Positions 10,611-23,978 of a stretch of DNA of 64,000 nucleotides are shown here, in pieces. Position numbers and translations under genes: made by a program. Under the pieces are notes generated by a model. It was given only the letters and a program-made list of their open reading frames with translations, had not been told where the DNA came from and did no database searches. This DNA comes from Symbiodinium microadriaticum (taxonomy: Eukaryota; Sar; Dinophyceae; Suessiales; Symbiodiniaceae): the NCBI GenBank assembly GCA_001939145.1, contig LSRX01000702.1, forward strand, positions 1-64,000. The letters run 5' to 3'. Numbering within the stretch: position 1 is the first letter of the stretch; each line of letters opens with the position of its first letter.

Positions 10611-12041
10611 GGAGGGAGGGGGGCGGAGGTGGGGAGGAGGGCTTCTGTGTCGAGAAGTGTGCTTTTTTGCGCACTCTCGTTCTTTCTGTCGTAACATCGA
10701 ATGTATGCATATGTTTGTGCAGCTTTGTTGTGTACATGTATGTATATATGTGTGTATGAGCACACGCACACAAACCTGTACATTATGAATTCTTCTACAT
10801 CTTAATTAGACAAGCTTTGCTTTCTGTATCTCTCTCTTTCTATGAGATGCTCGGTTCGAAGCAAGGATTCTTCATCTTTCAACCTAAAGTTGGAATATGA
10901 CATGTGGGAGGACTCCTGAATCACAAGAAAGGCAAGCAGGATCAGTTCTGACAGAGAAGCATGGGAGAGCTCGGCTATGTCCAAATCATAAACGTTATTG
11001 TTCCACCATCTGCAAGGCGGAATGTAGGAGCGAAGAAACGAGCCAACTCTTCCAGAAGATTAAAAAAATTAGACACTCGGTTCGAGGATGGGGTAAGTAT
11101 TCAGGTGATTTTTGTGCTGCGTGTGAGTTGCACAGGGCCGCCCAAAAAAGCGTCTTGAAGCCGAGACACACATCTGGTTTTGCACTGGACAAATGAGGAC
11201 TTGACAGAAGGCAAATAGTTGATATGCATATGAAATCACGTCGTAGGAGTACATAAGTGTGCCCAAAAGCGAATCATCGTCGTTATCACAATGAAAGTTG
11301 CCAAACTACTGATGAGTCTCGATCAGACCAGCTGAACTTCGTTGAGTAGAAAACTCTCCATTTAGAGTAAATCCAGTAAATGTGAACTTTCCTAGTTGTG
11401 CTACGCTGCTGGTCTAAACAAGCCAGCATTGACCGCACCAAATTCTGCATGTCTTTAAGAACCCTTTGTTGTGCCAGTTTAAACAATAGAAGTGATGGGA
11501 TTGGTCATGACAGCGACAACTGTAGATAAGGGACATGTTTCCTGAAACAACCGACAACGTAGAGTATGGTGGATGGTTACATCACCTGCGACGACAACAG
11601 TAACAATATCAACAGCACAACAACTCAAGAACACAGTATAATCAGTCCTCAATTTTCTCTAATTAGTAAATAGCTGCAGAGCACGACGTTTATGGGAGCA
11701 ACATCATGACCATGAACAGGACGATAGATACGAAATTCAAAGGCAATTTTCTTACCAATTATAGTACCCCGCAGCTTGCTTTTCAAACTAACCACGTTTG
11801 TATGTTCCCCACGATGGTCTGTCGCCGGGGGGTTATTTATGCGAACACCCATGATATTTATTCGAGGCGCAGTACAAGTTGAATGTAGGTGGAACAAGCA
11901 GTCCAGAGATATCCTTCCGCATGCTCTGCCACATTGCTGTCTTTTCTTGGCCGGAAGGAGCCCGAGCCGCAGGCACAGAGTGGCCGTCACACGAGCACTG
12001 TTTGGACGTTCAAAAGCTGACAGGCCCAGCCCATTCCAGAT
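10611..12041. other. Little content; weak exon 10961-11094
   Basis: The frame from 10961 (MGELGYVQIINVIVPPSARR ...) runs to a GTAAGT donor-like site at about 11092. This is the only coding hint, and its product is unknown. A TATG/CA-rich stretch lies at 10735-10775. The rest shows nothing. Confidence 0.3.
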
Positions 12042-12169
12042 TTGAAAGAAGAGCCTCCAGAACCGGTTCCGGACCGTGACAAAAGTGCTTTGTTCGTCGT
12101 GTGCGACAAGCCGCTTCCTTGGCCCCTTGCGCAGGACCCGAAAGCAAAGGCTAAACCCAAGGCAGGGAG
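12042..12169 (+). CDS. Exon with proline/lysine-rich segment
   Basis: An acceptor-like CCCATTCCAG precedes the frame LKEEPPEPVPDRDKSALFVV ... DPKAKAKPKAG, which ends at AG|GTTCTG. A second lysine-alanine stretch (TKAKAKAKNQPE) follows at 12223-12258 after another acceptor-like CAG, suggesting repeated exons of one gene, but the phases could not be reconciled. Unknown product; basic low-complexity linker-like sequence. Confidence 0.4.
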
Positions 12170-12584
12170 GTTCTGTGCACGATTGGTGGCTTCAGGCTTG
12201 TGTATTTGTTTTGGTAGGCAGACACAAAAGCAAAGGCCAAAGCCAAGAACCAGCCAGAGGTGCTGGCAAGATCAAAGATAGGGCATTCATCTGACTTTTT
12301 CAGTTCTGAGTGTTTGCCTGTTGCTTGGAGGAGCCGCCTGAGAAGCCAACCACCATGCAGCCATCCTTGCCAGTGTTGCCTGAGACCCAACTGTCTGCAG
12401 ACACATGCACACAAGCTCCTTGGCAGGCAGTATGCAAATTGCACATATGAGGGCGAGGCGACGTCAGCGCAGATCCTTGCAGATTTTTGTCAGGTTGCCT
12501 AATTGCTGAGCTCAGTCGCACGCTTGTTAGCCCCGGTATGGCCTTTGTTGTGTTGTGGCCCTTCGCATGGTCCGGTGAGATTGA

Positions 12585-12765
12585 GGGAGGCAGGGGGTGT
12601 CGGGGAGAGGAGGGGCGGGGGGAGTGGAGGGAAGAGGTGGGGNNNNNNNNNNNNNNGGGGGGGGGAGGGAGGGAGAGGGAGGGAAGAGGAGGGGAGGGGA
12701 GGGGAGGGAGGGAGATGGAGGGAGGGAGATGGAGCGAGGGAGATGGAGCGAGGGAGCGGGATTGT
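12585..12765 (+). repeat. GGGAGG-rich tract with 14-base gap
   Basis: A purine-only tract of GGGAGG and GGAGATGGAGC units contains a run of 14 undetermined bases (12643-12656). The G runs could form quadruplexes. The gap implies that the true length is unknown. Confidence 0.85.
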
Positions 12766-14879
12766 AACAACGACATCAGCAATCAGCAACATCTAACACC
12801 TGATGCAACTAGTCAGGCTGCGCTTCCGCTGATTTCACATGTCCCATCTGAAGCTTTGCGATCTGCTCTGGGGCCAATCTCAACCGCTCGTCATTTTGGG
12901 AATGGGCACGGCGAGGGAGCTGGAGGGGGAGAGGGAGGGAGGGAGGCATCGAGGCACGGAAGTAGCGAGTTTCATCGGCAACATGACGACCGTGCCGAGC
13001 GAAGTCTGCCTTGCATGCTTGATGTTGACTGAAGCAGGAAGTGCGCGTCTCATGTTCCATGAGAGAGCGTTTAGCATCTACCAGCCAAAATGCTTTGGTG
13101 AATCTGGTCTGTGAGGGCAGGCTCGCGGTGTATGGGGATTTTCTTCGACATGCAGTGCGCTCGTGCAAAATGGTAGACTGGAAAGGATTCACGGCTTGAA
13201 CGTCTTTGTTCGATGTAGGCTCGGGTGGTCAGCCAGTCGGAATTCCGCTCACGCGAGTTGCTGCTCGACTTAGACGATGCTGCGCCGCAGCCTCATACTG
13301 GCAAGCGAGATGCGGTCCAGAGTCCAGAACATATTTGATGCACGAACTGCAGAGGCCACAGCTGAGTCAAGCAATCGCTTCTCAGTTTGCTGCTGTGGCC
13401 GAGCACAGACTTCTGCTGCCGGGAGGGTGCTTTCTGTGGGACAGACCCTGCTTGATTATCTGCTTCTCGCCCGATCCTGGCTTACGGTGGTGCATGGTGT
13501 TTCGTGTGAGCTCGACGGAGGAGTTGATACACCCACAAGACGAGGAAGGAATGCCGACGATCTGGCATGGCTTGCAAATGATGTCAGAGTCTGTAAGAGT
13601 TTCGGAGCATTCCGTACAGTTCAAAGGGCACTCGAATCTTCGGGTGTCGGTTCTTTCTTTTGGGATCCTGGCTATGCGAAAGCATGAGGCCTCACGAAGA
13701 CTCGAGATTCGAGATCATGAGCTTCGGTTCTCAAGTGCCCCCTCTTCCCCAGAATAGTTCCAAGTCAGTGTGATTCTGCCCTCCCGGGTTGTCCCCAACC
13801 ATTGCGCTCCAGGCTGTACAACCCACACGGAAAATACATTGTCAAGCTCTTCGTTCAGGGCAAGTGGAGACAAGCCACTTGACAGTAACGACGTTCTGTT
13901 GGGGCCAGGCTTGTTGCTTCGCCATCGACGGTTTGAGTGAGGTTCTCATCGATGACGTAGTTCCAGTGGGGTATGCGATGCATGGCAACAATACATATGC
14001 TGGGGCCTTATGGTTGCAGAGAGAAATGCAGGTCCAGACAAAAAGTGGTGGCATGTGGGACATACCATCATTCTAAGTGCCGCAATTGTCGACATCCTGC
14101 AGGCGTCGCTTCTTCCGTGCAGCCAGGATATCAACATCATTTGGCCACAGCTGTTGGCAAAAGCCCTGCAGCGGACCAAGCAAGCGTGAGAGCAAATCTC
14201 TGCATTCCGCTGGGTGGAACCAAGTGGCAGCCGGCCCAGGATCCAAGCGTTTCAGGACGATCTCAACATGCCGGTACTGTCCGGGAACTCAAAACTCCAT
14301 TGTGATTTGTTGTGCTTCCGACCAGTAGAACTCCCGAGGCCATGCATTACCGCGCTCACGGGTTGGGTTCCCTACCAGCTGTCTTCCCGACAAGTTCAAA
14401 GCCAAATGCCTGTTCTCGCTTCGAAGTGTGAGATCAACGTCGCCGCCAGGCCACTCTCCTGGTCTGCTCTGCAAGGGCTGAAAGCTGTTCGGACTTTCTG
14501 CACATTGCAAACGAGCTCACAGGTCCAGCACAGCTCTGCAAGCACGTCATAATTTGCTCACACTTGCTGGGATTTCCGTCCCTCGCCACTGTCACCGCAG
14601 GTTGATTTCGAAGCTCGCCAACGTGCTGAGTTGATGCCATCCATTCCCCAGGCAGAGGTCAGCCATTGATTAGCCAATGTCAGCCTGTCGAGTGCCCGGG
14701 CAGTCTGTGGAAGTGATGCAAGCAGCAAGGCCCAAGCTGGGCCTCGCAAATCCATCGCTGTACCCATGCAGGTCGGTGCTTTGCTTCTCAGAGAGAGCGA
14801 GAGAGAGATTAGAATGGGAGTTTCGCAGCTGCCAGGCCCCGACCTTTCCACCAGGACTCTGCATGTCCCGGTGTCCCGC
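12766..14879. other. GC-rich, no firm gene
   Basis: Long frames occur on both strands (for example 13206-13757 plus and 13382-13624 minus, the latter cysteine-rich), but they overlap one another and none has phased splice sites. I could not choose between strands. Confidence 0.3.
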
Positions 14880-15157
14880 TTTTCTTTTTCAAATTTACGT
14901 CGATGCTCCTGAAGCTTTGCCAGGTTGTCGAGACCTATCTGGAATGTATATAACAGTTTCGTGTTCTGGGTCATTCCTAGGTTGATGAAAGCTTCGGCTT
15001 CTGCGTCTTGGTATCCGAGTTCGAGGATGTTTGCACCTGCCGCTGCAACTTCTTTCAAACTTCGTTGCGCAGCTGTGAATCTATCGGTCGCACCTGCGTC
15101 AAGGCTGTTAAACATACACTGGGGACAGTTCATGTCCCGAATATTTATGAACATCAC
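14880..15157 (-). CDS. Candidate minus-strand exon, unknown product
   Basis: The minus-strand frame includes NCPQCMFNSLDAGATDRF, RSLKEVAAAGANILELGYQD and NLAKLQEHRRKFEKEKRD. It has amphipathic, helix-like composition and a CPQC pair near the start. Opposing plus-strand frames are less protein-like. No family is recognised and no splice partner was found. Confidence 0.3.
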
Positions 15158-18100
15158 GGCATCGCGGCGCTAGCAAACTCAGCTGATGGAGAACATCGAG
15201 GATCAGAGGATGGGGACATGCACAGCCCATGGGGCTAGCAGTGGCAACCAAGGCACTCAATCCTTCCTCCTGCCCGGATGGACAGAGCCCGGAACATGCC
15301 CAACTTCTGTTCAGCTGTCACTCGCGAAGTTGTTATTGGGGCATTTTTGGTGCTTGGAGCACTGTTGGAAATGCTCTTTGATTGGAAAACCGTATATTGT
15401 TGGATACATTCGCTCCAGCACACAGCAGATATTCTTCCCATAGGAAATGAAAGCCTTTCAACAAGAGTCTCAGCAAAGCTTTCCCAGGAGCATTCACGAA
15501 ACTAAGTCTGCTGGAAAGCCTCGGTGACAGAGGCCTAGAGCCTAGGAAGGCGTCTGCGAGGAGGCGAAAACGGGACGGCGTCCAAAGACCGCAGCAGATC
15601 GGACCGAGAAGCGAAAGATCTTTGGCTTGGGGGCCCCTCGAACAGAAAACATGTAGAGTACTACGGTACAGCTTCAGGTCAGACAGCTCAGACTGGCCAG
15701 GACAGGAGCAGAACCTGAAGTTGGGAAATCAGCCACAGGAGGCGCAATCGACGATTGATGTGGCGCTTGCTGACTGACGGCATGCCACGCAAGGCTTTGC
15801 TGGAGTTTCTCGTCTGTGAAACGGAAGAAGAGCCACGACAGGCGGCGGTCATTGACATGGCATGTCTGACTCGCGGATGGGGATCTTGTGGCCTTCAGGT
15901 GCGGCTAAAGGCGGACGCCTTTGTTCCTCAACATGGTGCCTTGTCCCGGTGGTCTTACTCTTCAGCCATCTCTTCGAGAGGCTCCAAGACATTTTCAAGA
16001 CAATCTGATCTGAGGCACGCCTCGCAAGCAAGTCAGGGATGCAGACAGCGAGGAGAAGACTCGGACAAAGGGATGACACAAACAGAAGCCCTCTCTGCGA
16101 TTTTGCCAGGAAGAGGACGGTTCGGCAGATGCAGGGAACACAGTGCCTTGGATGAGATCCGAGTTGCATGGCAGTGGAGATGTGCCACCTCCTTCGAGCA
16201 GGACGGACAGCCCGTCCAAGTGGATGAAGAGGAGCCCGAAGGGCTCCCGTTTGCAGTCCCTTGTCAGCTTAGAGCGCGCAGGTTGATGATTCTGACCGGG
16301 ACGACCTTGATGAGGCAAGAACTCTCACCAAAATCGCATGCCGTAGAAATGCATGGGGCCGTGCGCCTTCCAGGATGATGACGGCCAAAACACTCACTCC
16401 GGGGAGGGGGAGGGCGCAGAGAAGCGAACGGACCAGGAGCCCGCACTTTCGGGTAGATTTCATGGCAGCCTGGACTGTTGGCCATGCATAGGGCGGATCT
16501 CAAAGCGGCGAAGGTGCAACTGCCCTTGCCATCTGCTCAGCTTCAGTCATGTGACAGCTTGCCTTCATCTGACAGGGCCAGAGATGGAGCAGGATGAGGA
16601 GCCAGAAATGTCAGACATGTACGGTCCCTCAGTCATCTCTGCCTCCTGGGTTACCTTGTCTTCGTCAAGTTACCATCGAGGCCCTGGGTGGCACCCTGGC
16701 CGAATCAAAATCCACATCCGCTGTTGATGTCAGCGCCTCGGGCCGTTCAGGGGAAAAGCCCGGATCTTGCAGTGGACGCCAACAACTTCTGAGCCCCACC
16801 GACACCCATCGACACCCCTCCGCGCTCGAAAGTTGGTTTGGCGCGAAGATCTTTATGAAATACAATAAAGCTGATGCCGCTGCTGCCGATGATGACGATG
16901 GAAACGAACATGAGATGACAGCTTTGGTGCCAGGTATGCCACACGCAGGGAGCGGCATACAACAAAGGATGAGACGATCCGTACGTGGGGTAAGTGCACG
17001 GACCCAACACCCAAGGATGGCCAAATGACCTGCTTGCCAGGTGGTGCCGCTGCTTGAAAGCAGATGCCCAGATCGGGCTTGCGCAACTTTAACTGTATTT
17101 TGTTTTTGATGATCTTTTGCATCTAGGACTCCCCGTATCAGTGCCGACATGGGTGTTCCCTTGAACTTCGAACATTCCTGTGTCCTGTCTGTTTCGATGA
17201 CCGCTTCCATGAGCCGAGACCCTCCAACGTAGAAGGTTCAACTGAGCTTTATCATGCTGTGATGTTCTTCGCAACAGTCCTTTCATGCGAGTGTGGACCG
17301 CAAGAGCCACGACCACGATCCTTTCGGTCGTGCGTGTACTGTCGCCAGCCGCTTGCAAGGAAAAGCTCGATCCAGGAGTTCCAAGCGCAGCCAAGCACCC
17401 AGCGACACAGAACGGCCGATGGGCCTCAATGAACAGGCTAAGGCAAATGCAGGCATCCAAACGCAGGCCTGTGTCAGCCGCTTGAACCGAGGCTCCAAGG
17501 AGGCAATTGGGTTAGCTTCGAGGAGTTGGAGACGACAAGCGCAACGTTCTGCAGTGGGAGTCCCGAGAGATCGCTGCCATGGGCCACCCCCTTTACACCT
17601 TGAAGCTGCAGGTTACATACCACCCGGCGAACACGTCCTCACAGCCACACTGGACACGTGCTGGGACGGGGAGCGTGCCCAGGCGGGGCCTTCAGGCGCA
17701 AGTTCGACGAAGCGTCTTCGCAGTTGTCTGGCAAGGCTTACATGCCACCCAAGACTTGCCTGCTGCGGATTTGCCTGGTGCTCCAAGAGCTGGAGCAAGG
17801 AGCTTCCAGGATGGGAGCGTGAATTCTGCACACGGGAATTTCTCGGGCACTACAACTGCGAAAGGAATCGCCTAGAAGCTGGGGATTCCAAGCCCAAGCC
17901 TGGACCTCCGTGGTGCCTTGACTGCAGGTCTGAGTCCAGGCCCAGGCAAAGGCCGAAACCGACAGCCCGCCAAGGCTGCAGACAGTCTTCAGCTATGAAC
18001 CATTGGGGCAGAACGGCCGATTGTCAGAGGCGCACTGTCCCAGAAGTGTTGTAGGTTTTGCGTGGTGTGGGCCGAAAGACAGTCCTTGCAGACACCACCG

Positions 18101-18848
18101 CCTTCGTCTCCGTGCAGCTGTGTCTTACAGGCGCTCTGAAGCCTTGCCATGTCAGGTGCTGAATCTTGCAGTGAGTCTTCCCCGAGTTGCCTGCAGGCTG
18201 TGAACAGTTGGAGGCCCAGCCCTGGCCAACAGGCAGGACATGAGACTTTCCCAAAGGCGATTCATGCAAGTGTCCTGAGCAGGTGCTGGAGCCACCGGAC
18301 TGCATCAATCTCACAGAGCGCTTCCCAGATTTCTGGCGTCGTTAACATGATGCGGTGGCTATTTCAATGCTGCTCGGACATGCTTTGCCAGGTTGGTGAC
18401 GGTGCCCAGCCGAGCAGTGTAAGCTTCTCTGCGCTTATGCCACCAGGCCAAGACGGGACGGTTTATGGAACGTCATCCGTATCCCGTGGCCCTTTGTCTT
18501 TTGCCTCGCATAAATATACTTCAGGTGAGCATTGGTACCTGGTGAGCGACGATGCTGCTGAGCTGGCGGGGTCGGTGCTTTCTGTCAGCGCTTGTGCCTC
18601 AGGCGCACAGTCTAACTGTGATGAGCGGGCTGCAAGAATTACATACATCGCGAAGATCTTGGAACAGCCTGTTGCATAATGTGCTCATGTGGATGAGGTT
18701 GAAGGCTTGTTGTTAAATGGAGGAAAGCCCGGGTCTAAGCATGATATCTTGAGATTTCTCGGTGGTCGCATTTGAGATCCTGCTGGCTGTCACAGTCAGG
18801 TCATCGGTGGACTTCGTGGAGCCAGCAAAGGCACTGTCTAAATATCAG
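15158..18848. other. GC-rich region, no resolvable gene
   Basis: Many open frames overlap on both strands between 15.7 and 18.7 kb. A minus-strand hydrophobic segment (HLMFVSIVIIGSSGISFIVF, around 16,860-16,920) could be a membrane helix. No phased exon chain was found. Confidence 0.3.
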
Positions 18849-19217
18849 ATGGCACTCCTACCAGATTGCCCCTCAGTCGCTTCGACGTTACATCAACATG
18901 CTACTTCGTCACGAATGTCTACATGTTTCCCAGGTGGGCCCGCTTCAGTACCCGATTCACACCGGCTACTGTGCGACGACCTCAGGATCCGGAATATCGG
19001 CTGTCCACGCACTCGTCACGTCTGCAGGTTTGGGCGAAGTCGGAGATTCTGGTGTCAGAGGTAAGGAGTGGCAGAGGGGAAGCGTGGACCAACGGTGTTT
19101 TCACTCTACAGGCCTACGCCGACAGCTTACAGACACTGCAGCTTCTCTGCCATCTGACCGATGTGACCTTGTGGCCTTACATCCAACTGCCAGCACCTCA
19201 GAGCCGAAGAACCGCGG
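18849..19217 (+). CDS. Three phase-0-linked exons of an unknown gene
   Basis: Three short frames are bounded by splice-like sites with matching phase. Exon A (18849-18933) includes WHSYQIAPQSLRRYINMLLR and ends CAG|GTGGGC. Exon B (19028-19060) encodes VWAKSEILVSE between TCTGCAG| and |GTAAGG. Exon C begins at 19112 after CTCTACAG with AYADSLQTLQLLCHLTDVTL; its end is uncertain. All resolved junctions are phase 0. Introns are about 94 and 51 bp. The product is not recognised. A possible fourth exon (19288-19440, VSELDGQLLLRRFAFLRCG) could not be phased. Confidence 0.45.
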
Positions 19218-21033
19218 GTAGTGCGGTACTATGCGGTACTGGTAAAGTGCTCTGAATTCACTTCTGGGACTCTGGGAGTGATGCAGGTCTTGCCTGCGTG
19301 TGTCAGAACTGGACGGGCAGCTTCTGCTTCGTCGCTTTGCCTTCCTCCGCTGTGGGACGTGGGTGCAGGAATCTAAAGCTGACGAGCCGGCAGAAAATCG
19401 CTGCGCAAACTGGTCTGGGTCCGAGTGGTCGCAGCTTTCACAGCGCTCTCTGTGTGATATCTCTGCTCAAAAGAAACGCCACCGGAACGACCGCAGCTAT
19501 TGATAACTCTGATCAAGATGCCAGCCGTCCATGTGTATTTGGGGATTGTTGAAATGGCTCAGGTCGGTGTCAACAGTGCTGAAGTCGCCACTCCTTCGTG
19601 TTATGCTGTGATCCGAGCATTCTGACGATGAATTCAAGCGCAGACTTTTGCCAAACATCGCTGTGCTGGCCCTTGCGGGCAAGACCCTTTGTCTGCTGTT
19701 TGACCTACTGTGACGAAGGTCTTTGCCGCTTGCCGACGAGGCAGCAGCCAGAGATTATTCGTTTGGGCTTATAATGGAAGTTCAGTGCAGCGCGCGATAC
19801 AACATGGTTTCTCTTCGCCGCTGTGGTGGAAGCACACCCTTGTCGTGCAGCCATGTTGGAGCATGCCATGGGAAACACTGCCGGGTCATCTGACAAGTTT
19901 CTCGTTGAGCAGGAAGCAATTGGACCAGCGAAGTGCGACAAATGGCTTCTTGCAAGCGGTCGATCCGATGCAAGAACTGACAGCTAGGTACGTGCTTATG
20001 TTGGAGGCCAACTTGCCGCCAGAGGCCACTCACGGTGGATTGGGACAGTCCAGTGTGGTTTTCTGATCCAACATGTTGCAGCAGGTGCTTCCCAAAACTG
20101 GCGGCGAGATATCGATTCAGCACGAGCCTCACAAATTTATACATACTGGACTGGCGAATCTTCCTGTTGGCAGTTGATTAGACATGGTCAACGATGGACA
20201 AAAGGATCTTTGGTCCTCCTGGAACGGCCACAGAGCCCGAGGATCCATTGGAAGGCTCAGCTGCTTTCTTCGCGTGTACAAGATGTGTTGTTCTGACGGA
20301 TTGCGCTTGATAGGAGGGGAGAAAGAGGGAGAAGCTGGTCTCGACGACGAGGTGCTTTGAAGTTTGGGGCTAGAAAAGTGTCTGGCAGACGCTTGCGGGC
20401 TGCATCCAGGTGCCGCTGCAGCTCCAAATGCTTACCGTGGACAGGGTGATGCGCTGGCAAGGAGATTGCTCGGAAAATGTCAACCTGCCCGAAGTTACAA
20501 CTTGATGCTTGCCGCTTCGCTCAGTCATTCAGCAGTGGCTTGAGAATCAACATGCCAGGACAAGGGCTTAGTCTTGTGCGAGCGCATCACGGTTCCCCCG
20601 GATGGTTGCTTCCTGAGTGGTTTTCATGCTGTCTAGCTGTTCAACACTGCAGATCACTGCAGGAGACGTTACAAGCACACTTCGTATCTCTGTGGAACGG
20701 CTTCCCCAGGCACGTGTACCTGTTGGGAATTGGTAAGACCCTCCGCTTGTACTGTGATTGGCGGACAGTGAGTCTGCATGTTAGTGCATAAAGCTTCAGG
20801 CCTTCTTGCGAGCTACACTCGTGGCTCAAATGCCTCCAACGGATGACATGCCGACAGCTCGGATAATGTGCACGTGCTTCGGATCGGTAGTGTGCACAAG
20901 TATGTGAAAGCTGACAGAAATGCTGCCTCATCTCATGGTTCTTGGCTCAGGCGCGCGCCCAACCCAGACGGGACTCCACTGGAGCCACTGGTGCCTGGAG
21001 CACCAATCAATCCAAGAGACTATGGCGGTCGAA

Positions 21034-21195
21034 GGTGGAGCTGCCCACTTGCGTTTACTTCTGCTGGCACTGCGGCACAGTCGCCCGGGCTTCTTCCAGG
21101 AACTGGCTGTCACGATGCAAGAAGGTGGCCGAAACGAGCGGGCTTGAGGCAAATCATGGCATGCAGCTTCGGAACAGACTCCAAACATTGGAGTG
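21034..21195 (+). CDS. Candidate zinc-ribbon-like exon of a dinoflagellate repeat family
   Basis: One frame encodes VYFCWHCGTVARASSRNWLS, then RCKKVAETSG and MQLRNRLQTLECA. The pattern FCxxCGxxAxxxxRxLxxxC, followed by a leucine-spaced segment, resembles a putative zinc-binding motif I recall from repetitive dinoflagellate proteins. A competing frame (20920-21147) is also protein-like. No splice sites could be fixed. Confidence 0.3.
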
Positions 21196-22739
21196 CGCCA
21201 GATCGTGTCTTTCTCTCACGTGCTGCTGAGACAAGCCTCGCCTTTGCCTCGGGGTTAAGGGAAAGGACGTACGAGCTGTCCGCGGACCTACAGAGGACCT
21301 ACCTGTTGTACGTGCACCTGGACCAGTTCAGGGGCCCTGCCAGCCTCGATGGTCCGATGTAGCGGTGTAGTGTAGCACTTGTCCCATGGAGCGCTTCTGT
21401 TCTCAGGCGGAGCTTGGGTTCTCGAAAGCTTTGGCTCTGGCTCTTTAGAGGCCTTGACAGCTGGACCTCCGAAAAACGCTTGTTCCTCCCTTGGTTTAAG
21501 GTAGGATCCGATGCCATGGAGCAGGATCTGGAGGTGCACTTGTGGGACACGCTGCACTCGTCGGCACAGAATCCTGCATAAGGAGTTGGTCCGAAAGTCT
21601 TGGGAATCCTCGCAACAGGCCTGGGCATCATTTTGCTTCGGATGTGCAGCTATGCTTACTTAAGCATCAAGTGCCGCGGAGAACGGAAGTATTTTTTTTC
21701 CTCAGCACGGGCATGTCTGCCGTCGGCCCCAAAGCACAGCCCACAATGACGACAGCTCCGAGCATCGAGAGCCGCAAGGACGCGTTTACACGATCGCAAG
21801 TACGTGAGTACAAGATCCGGAGTCTGAAGGGCGGGTCGGCAAGGAGGTACGCCGTGCTGACGCTTTGTTTGGGAAGAAATGGGAGAAGATAGGTGAACAT
21901 CGGTATAGTCCGAAGTGCAGGCTGCTTCAGGGGCTTAAACGCGTGAAAGAGACTGTGAGGTGGCCATCGGGGTGCACCGAAACGCCAAGAGTAGAGTCGT
22001 CTCTGCCCATCTCCTTGACTCTGTGGTTGTGGAGACACCTCCGTTTCTGGAAGAGTTGTTTTCCTTTTGAACTCCTGCGTCGTGATTCAGGGTTCTATTT
22101 TCTTGGAATTCTTGTTCACTCGCTTCGACTTGAAGGTGGCGTTCAGGACACAGCCGCCGAGCGGCAACACAACATTTCATGCTGCAATTCGTGTTGCTTC
22201 ATGCAGTGTGCATGTTTCAAGGGCAGGGGGCAGCGGAGCCCAAGCAGCAATGCTGCCGACACACCAGTTATCATGACCCGATTGCTTTCAATTGAAATCG
22301 TGCCTTCCAGGGTTGGAGCACGCAAGGTTGTTATTTTGGAGCTTCGTGGTCACCGCTCGTGCTTCAGAGCATCTCGTGAGTTCTGCCACCAGAGAGCTGC
22401 CTTCCTGTTGGGTTGTTTAAAGAGCTTGCACATGCCTCTATGCTTGTCGAGCTGAAGGATGCTGGATTCTTGATTCGTCAGCTGGATCTGAAGCGGACAA
22501 CCTAGCATTGCCTCAGCTGAGTGGCGTAGCAACGTCACCAATTATTCTCGCTTCAACTGCTTGCTCCTCGCTCCTCGGTTCGTCTGCGCATTTCACATAA
22601 TTTGGGATCGGGGATTGTTTCTGAAACTATTCATGATCATGTCGTTGGAGATCGGATGAGCAATGCGAGGTGTGCCCAGCTGCATCCAGCCACAATTGAC
22701 GTTTGTCTCCCTTAGGCTTTCATTGGGGCATTGCCTCAG
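21196..22739. other. No firm gene
   Basis: Protein-like but unsupported frames occur, for example at 22067-22276 (SIFLEFLFTRFDLKVAFRTQ). Phase links to neighbours were not found. Confidence 0.3.
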
Positions 22740-22801
22740 GAGGGAGAAGCCAAACCTCGCTCCGAGATCGCGGCCGAAACGCAGGGTTCTGTGGTCCAAC
22801 T
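22740..22801 (+). CDS. Candidate internal exon
   Basis: The segment lies between CCTCAG| and |GTGAGT and encodes EGEAKPRSEIAAETQGSVVQ. Both splice sites are near consensus. It probably belongs to the same gene as the terminal exon at 22968, but the phases differ, so an exon between them would be needed. Confidence 0.35.
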
Positions 22802-22967
22802 GTGAGTCGGATCGTAGATGAGTTCCGAGACGAGCCCGAGGCGAGAAGCCTGGACGTCCACCAAGTCTGGAGCTGGAGCGAGCGGCGAGGCCGAGGCCAG
22901 GGCCAGAGACGAAGTGCCAAAGTCGACGTGACAGTGCCTCGGGCCATATCGGGCCTCGGTCTTGTAG

Positions 22968-23129
22968 GATACCGTCGGCAAAGCCGAGGAGGAGAGTAAG
23001 GCTTTTGGCCTGCTTCCTGATGTCTGCATGGAAAGTTGGCAGGACCAGGTGATCGCTTCTGTTCTGGAGCGTACTCGGGAGGTCTGGGTGCAGCATGTTG
23101 CAATCATTTGCAAGCTCTCAAGCCTTTAA
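22968..23129 (+). CDS. Terminal exon, unknown protein
   Basis: After the acceptor TCTTGTAG, exactly 54 codons run to TAA. They encode DTVGKAEEESKAFGLLPD, MESWQDQVIASVLERTREVW and VQHVAIICKLSSL. The composition is amphipathic and protein-like, and the frame is blocked just upstream by TAG, which supports the splice site. Unknown function. Confidence 0.45.
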   Translation, partial: DTVGKAEEESKAFGLLPDVCMESWQDQVIASVLERTREVWVQHVAIICKLSSL

Positions 23130-23978
23130 TGTCACAGGTCGCGCATCCTAACGATAGCATCGCCAAATTCTTGTGGCTGCCTGAGTGACGGGCCAGAGAC
23201 ATCGAAGCGAACCCATTGTTATCTCTAGTCTTTGAGTAAGTAATATAACGGCAGCCGAACTGCAAACACCGGCAAATAAATGCCCGCCTCACAGCCAAGC
23301 TCCAAGCTCGATGCAGTTAGGTTGAAGGGTATGGCAGCATCCAGCAGGTTCAGGGAGTGGTTGTGCGGCAACCAAAATCGACTCTTCAGGAGTTTGCGGC
23401 AGTCGTCTGTTGTTGTGGCTGCGGCGGCCATTTGAGCAAGAAGTCCGGGTGTGGGTGTGTTGGATTTTGATTTGGTTCCTCTGTTGGGTTTGCTGTCTTG
23501 AATGTCTTGCTTGAACAAAACCGTGCTACAACACATGGAACCTGCCTGTTGCATGGACAGCCACAATGTCCAGCAGGTGTTCATTTCCAAACTGCGACCT
23601 TTGCCTCAGCAAGCACGTGCCGTAGAACCTCCACTTTTCCACGGGAAAGACCCGTGTTCCAGTTGTCAAGGAAGCATCATGTTGAGTCGCAGTCTGCATT
23701 TAGGTTTGTGGACACGAAAACGTTGTTTGCACGTACTCTTGTTAGTGCAGTACGTAGGTATTGTTTTCTTGTATTATGAAATATGAACATACACCTAATG
23801 TATCATCATTCTACTGTATTGGCACATGGTGGTGCTACATTTATATTTATGTGCTATGTTGATATCGCATCCACCTCGCCGAAATATTATGTCAAAATGT
23901 GCTTCCTGTACGTAAGTATGTGTGTGCGTATATTATGTTTATAATAAGATGTGTATGTACGTATGTCTGTAAGTCTGA

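Noticed and set aside
19710..20144. Coding frames on both strands at 19.7-20.1 kb
   Set aside because: Plus and minus readings look equally protein-like and no splice phase decides, so neither was called.
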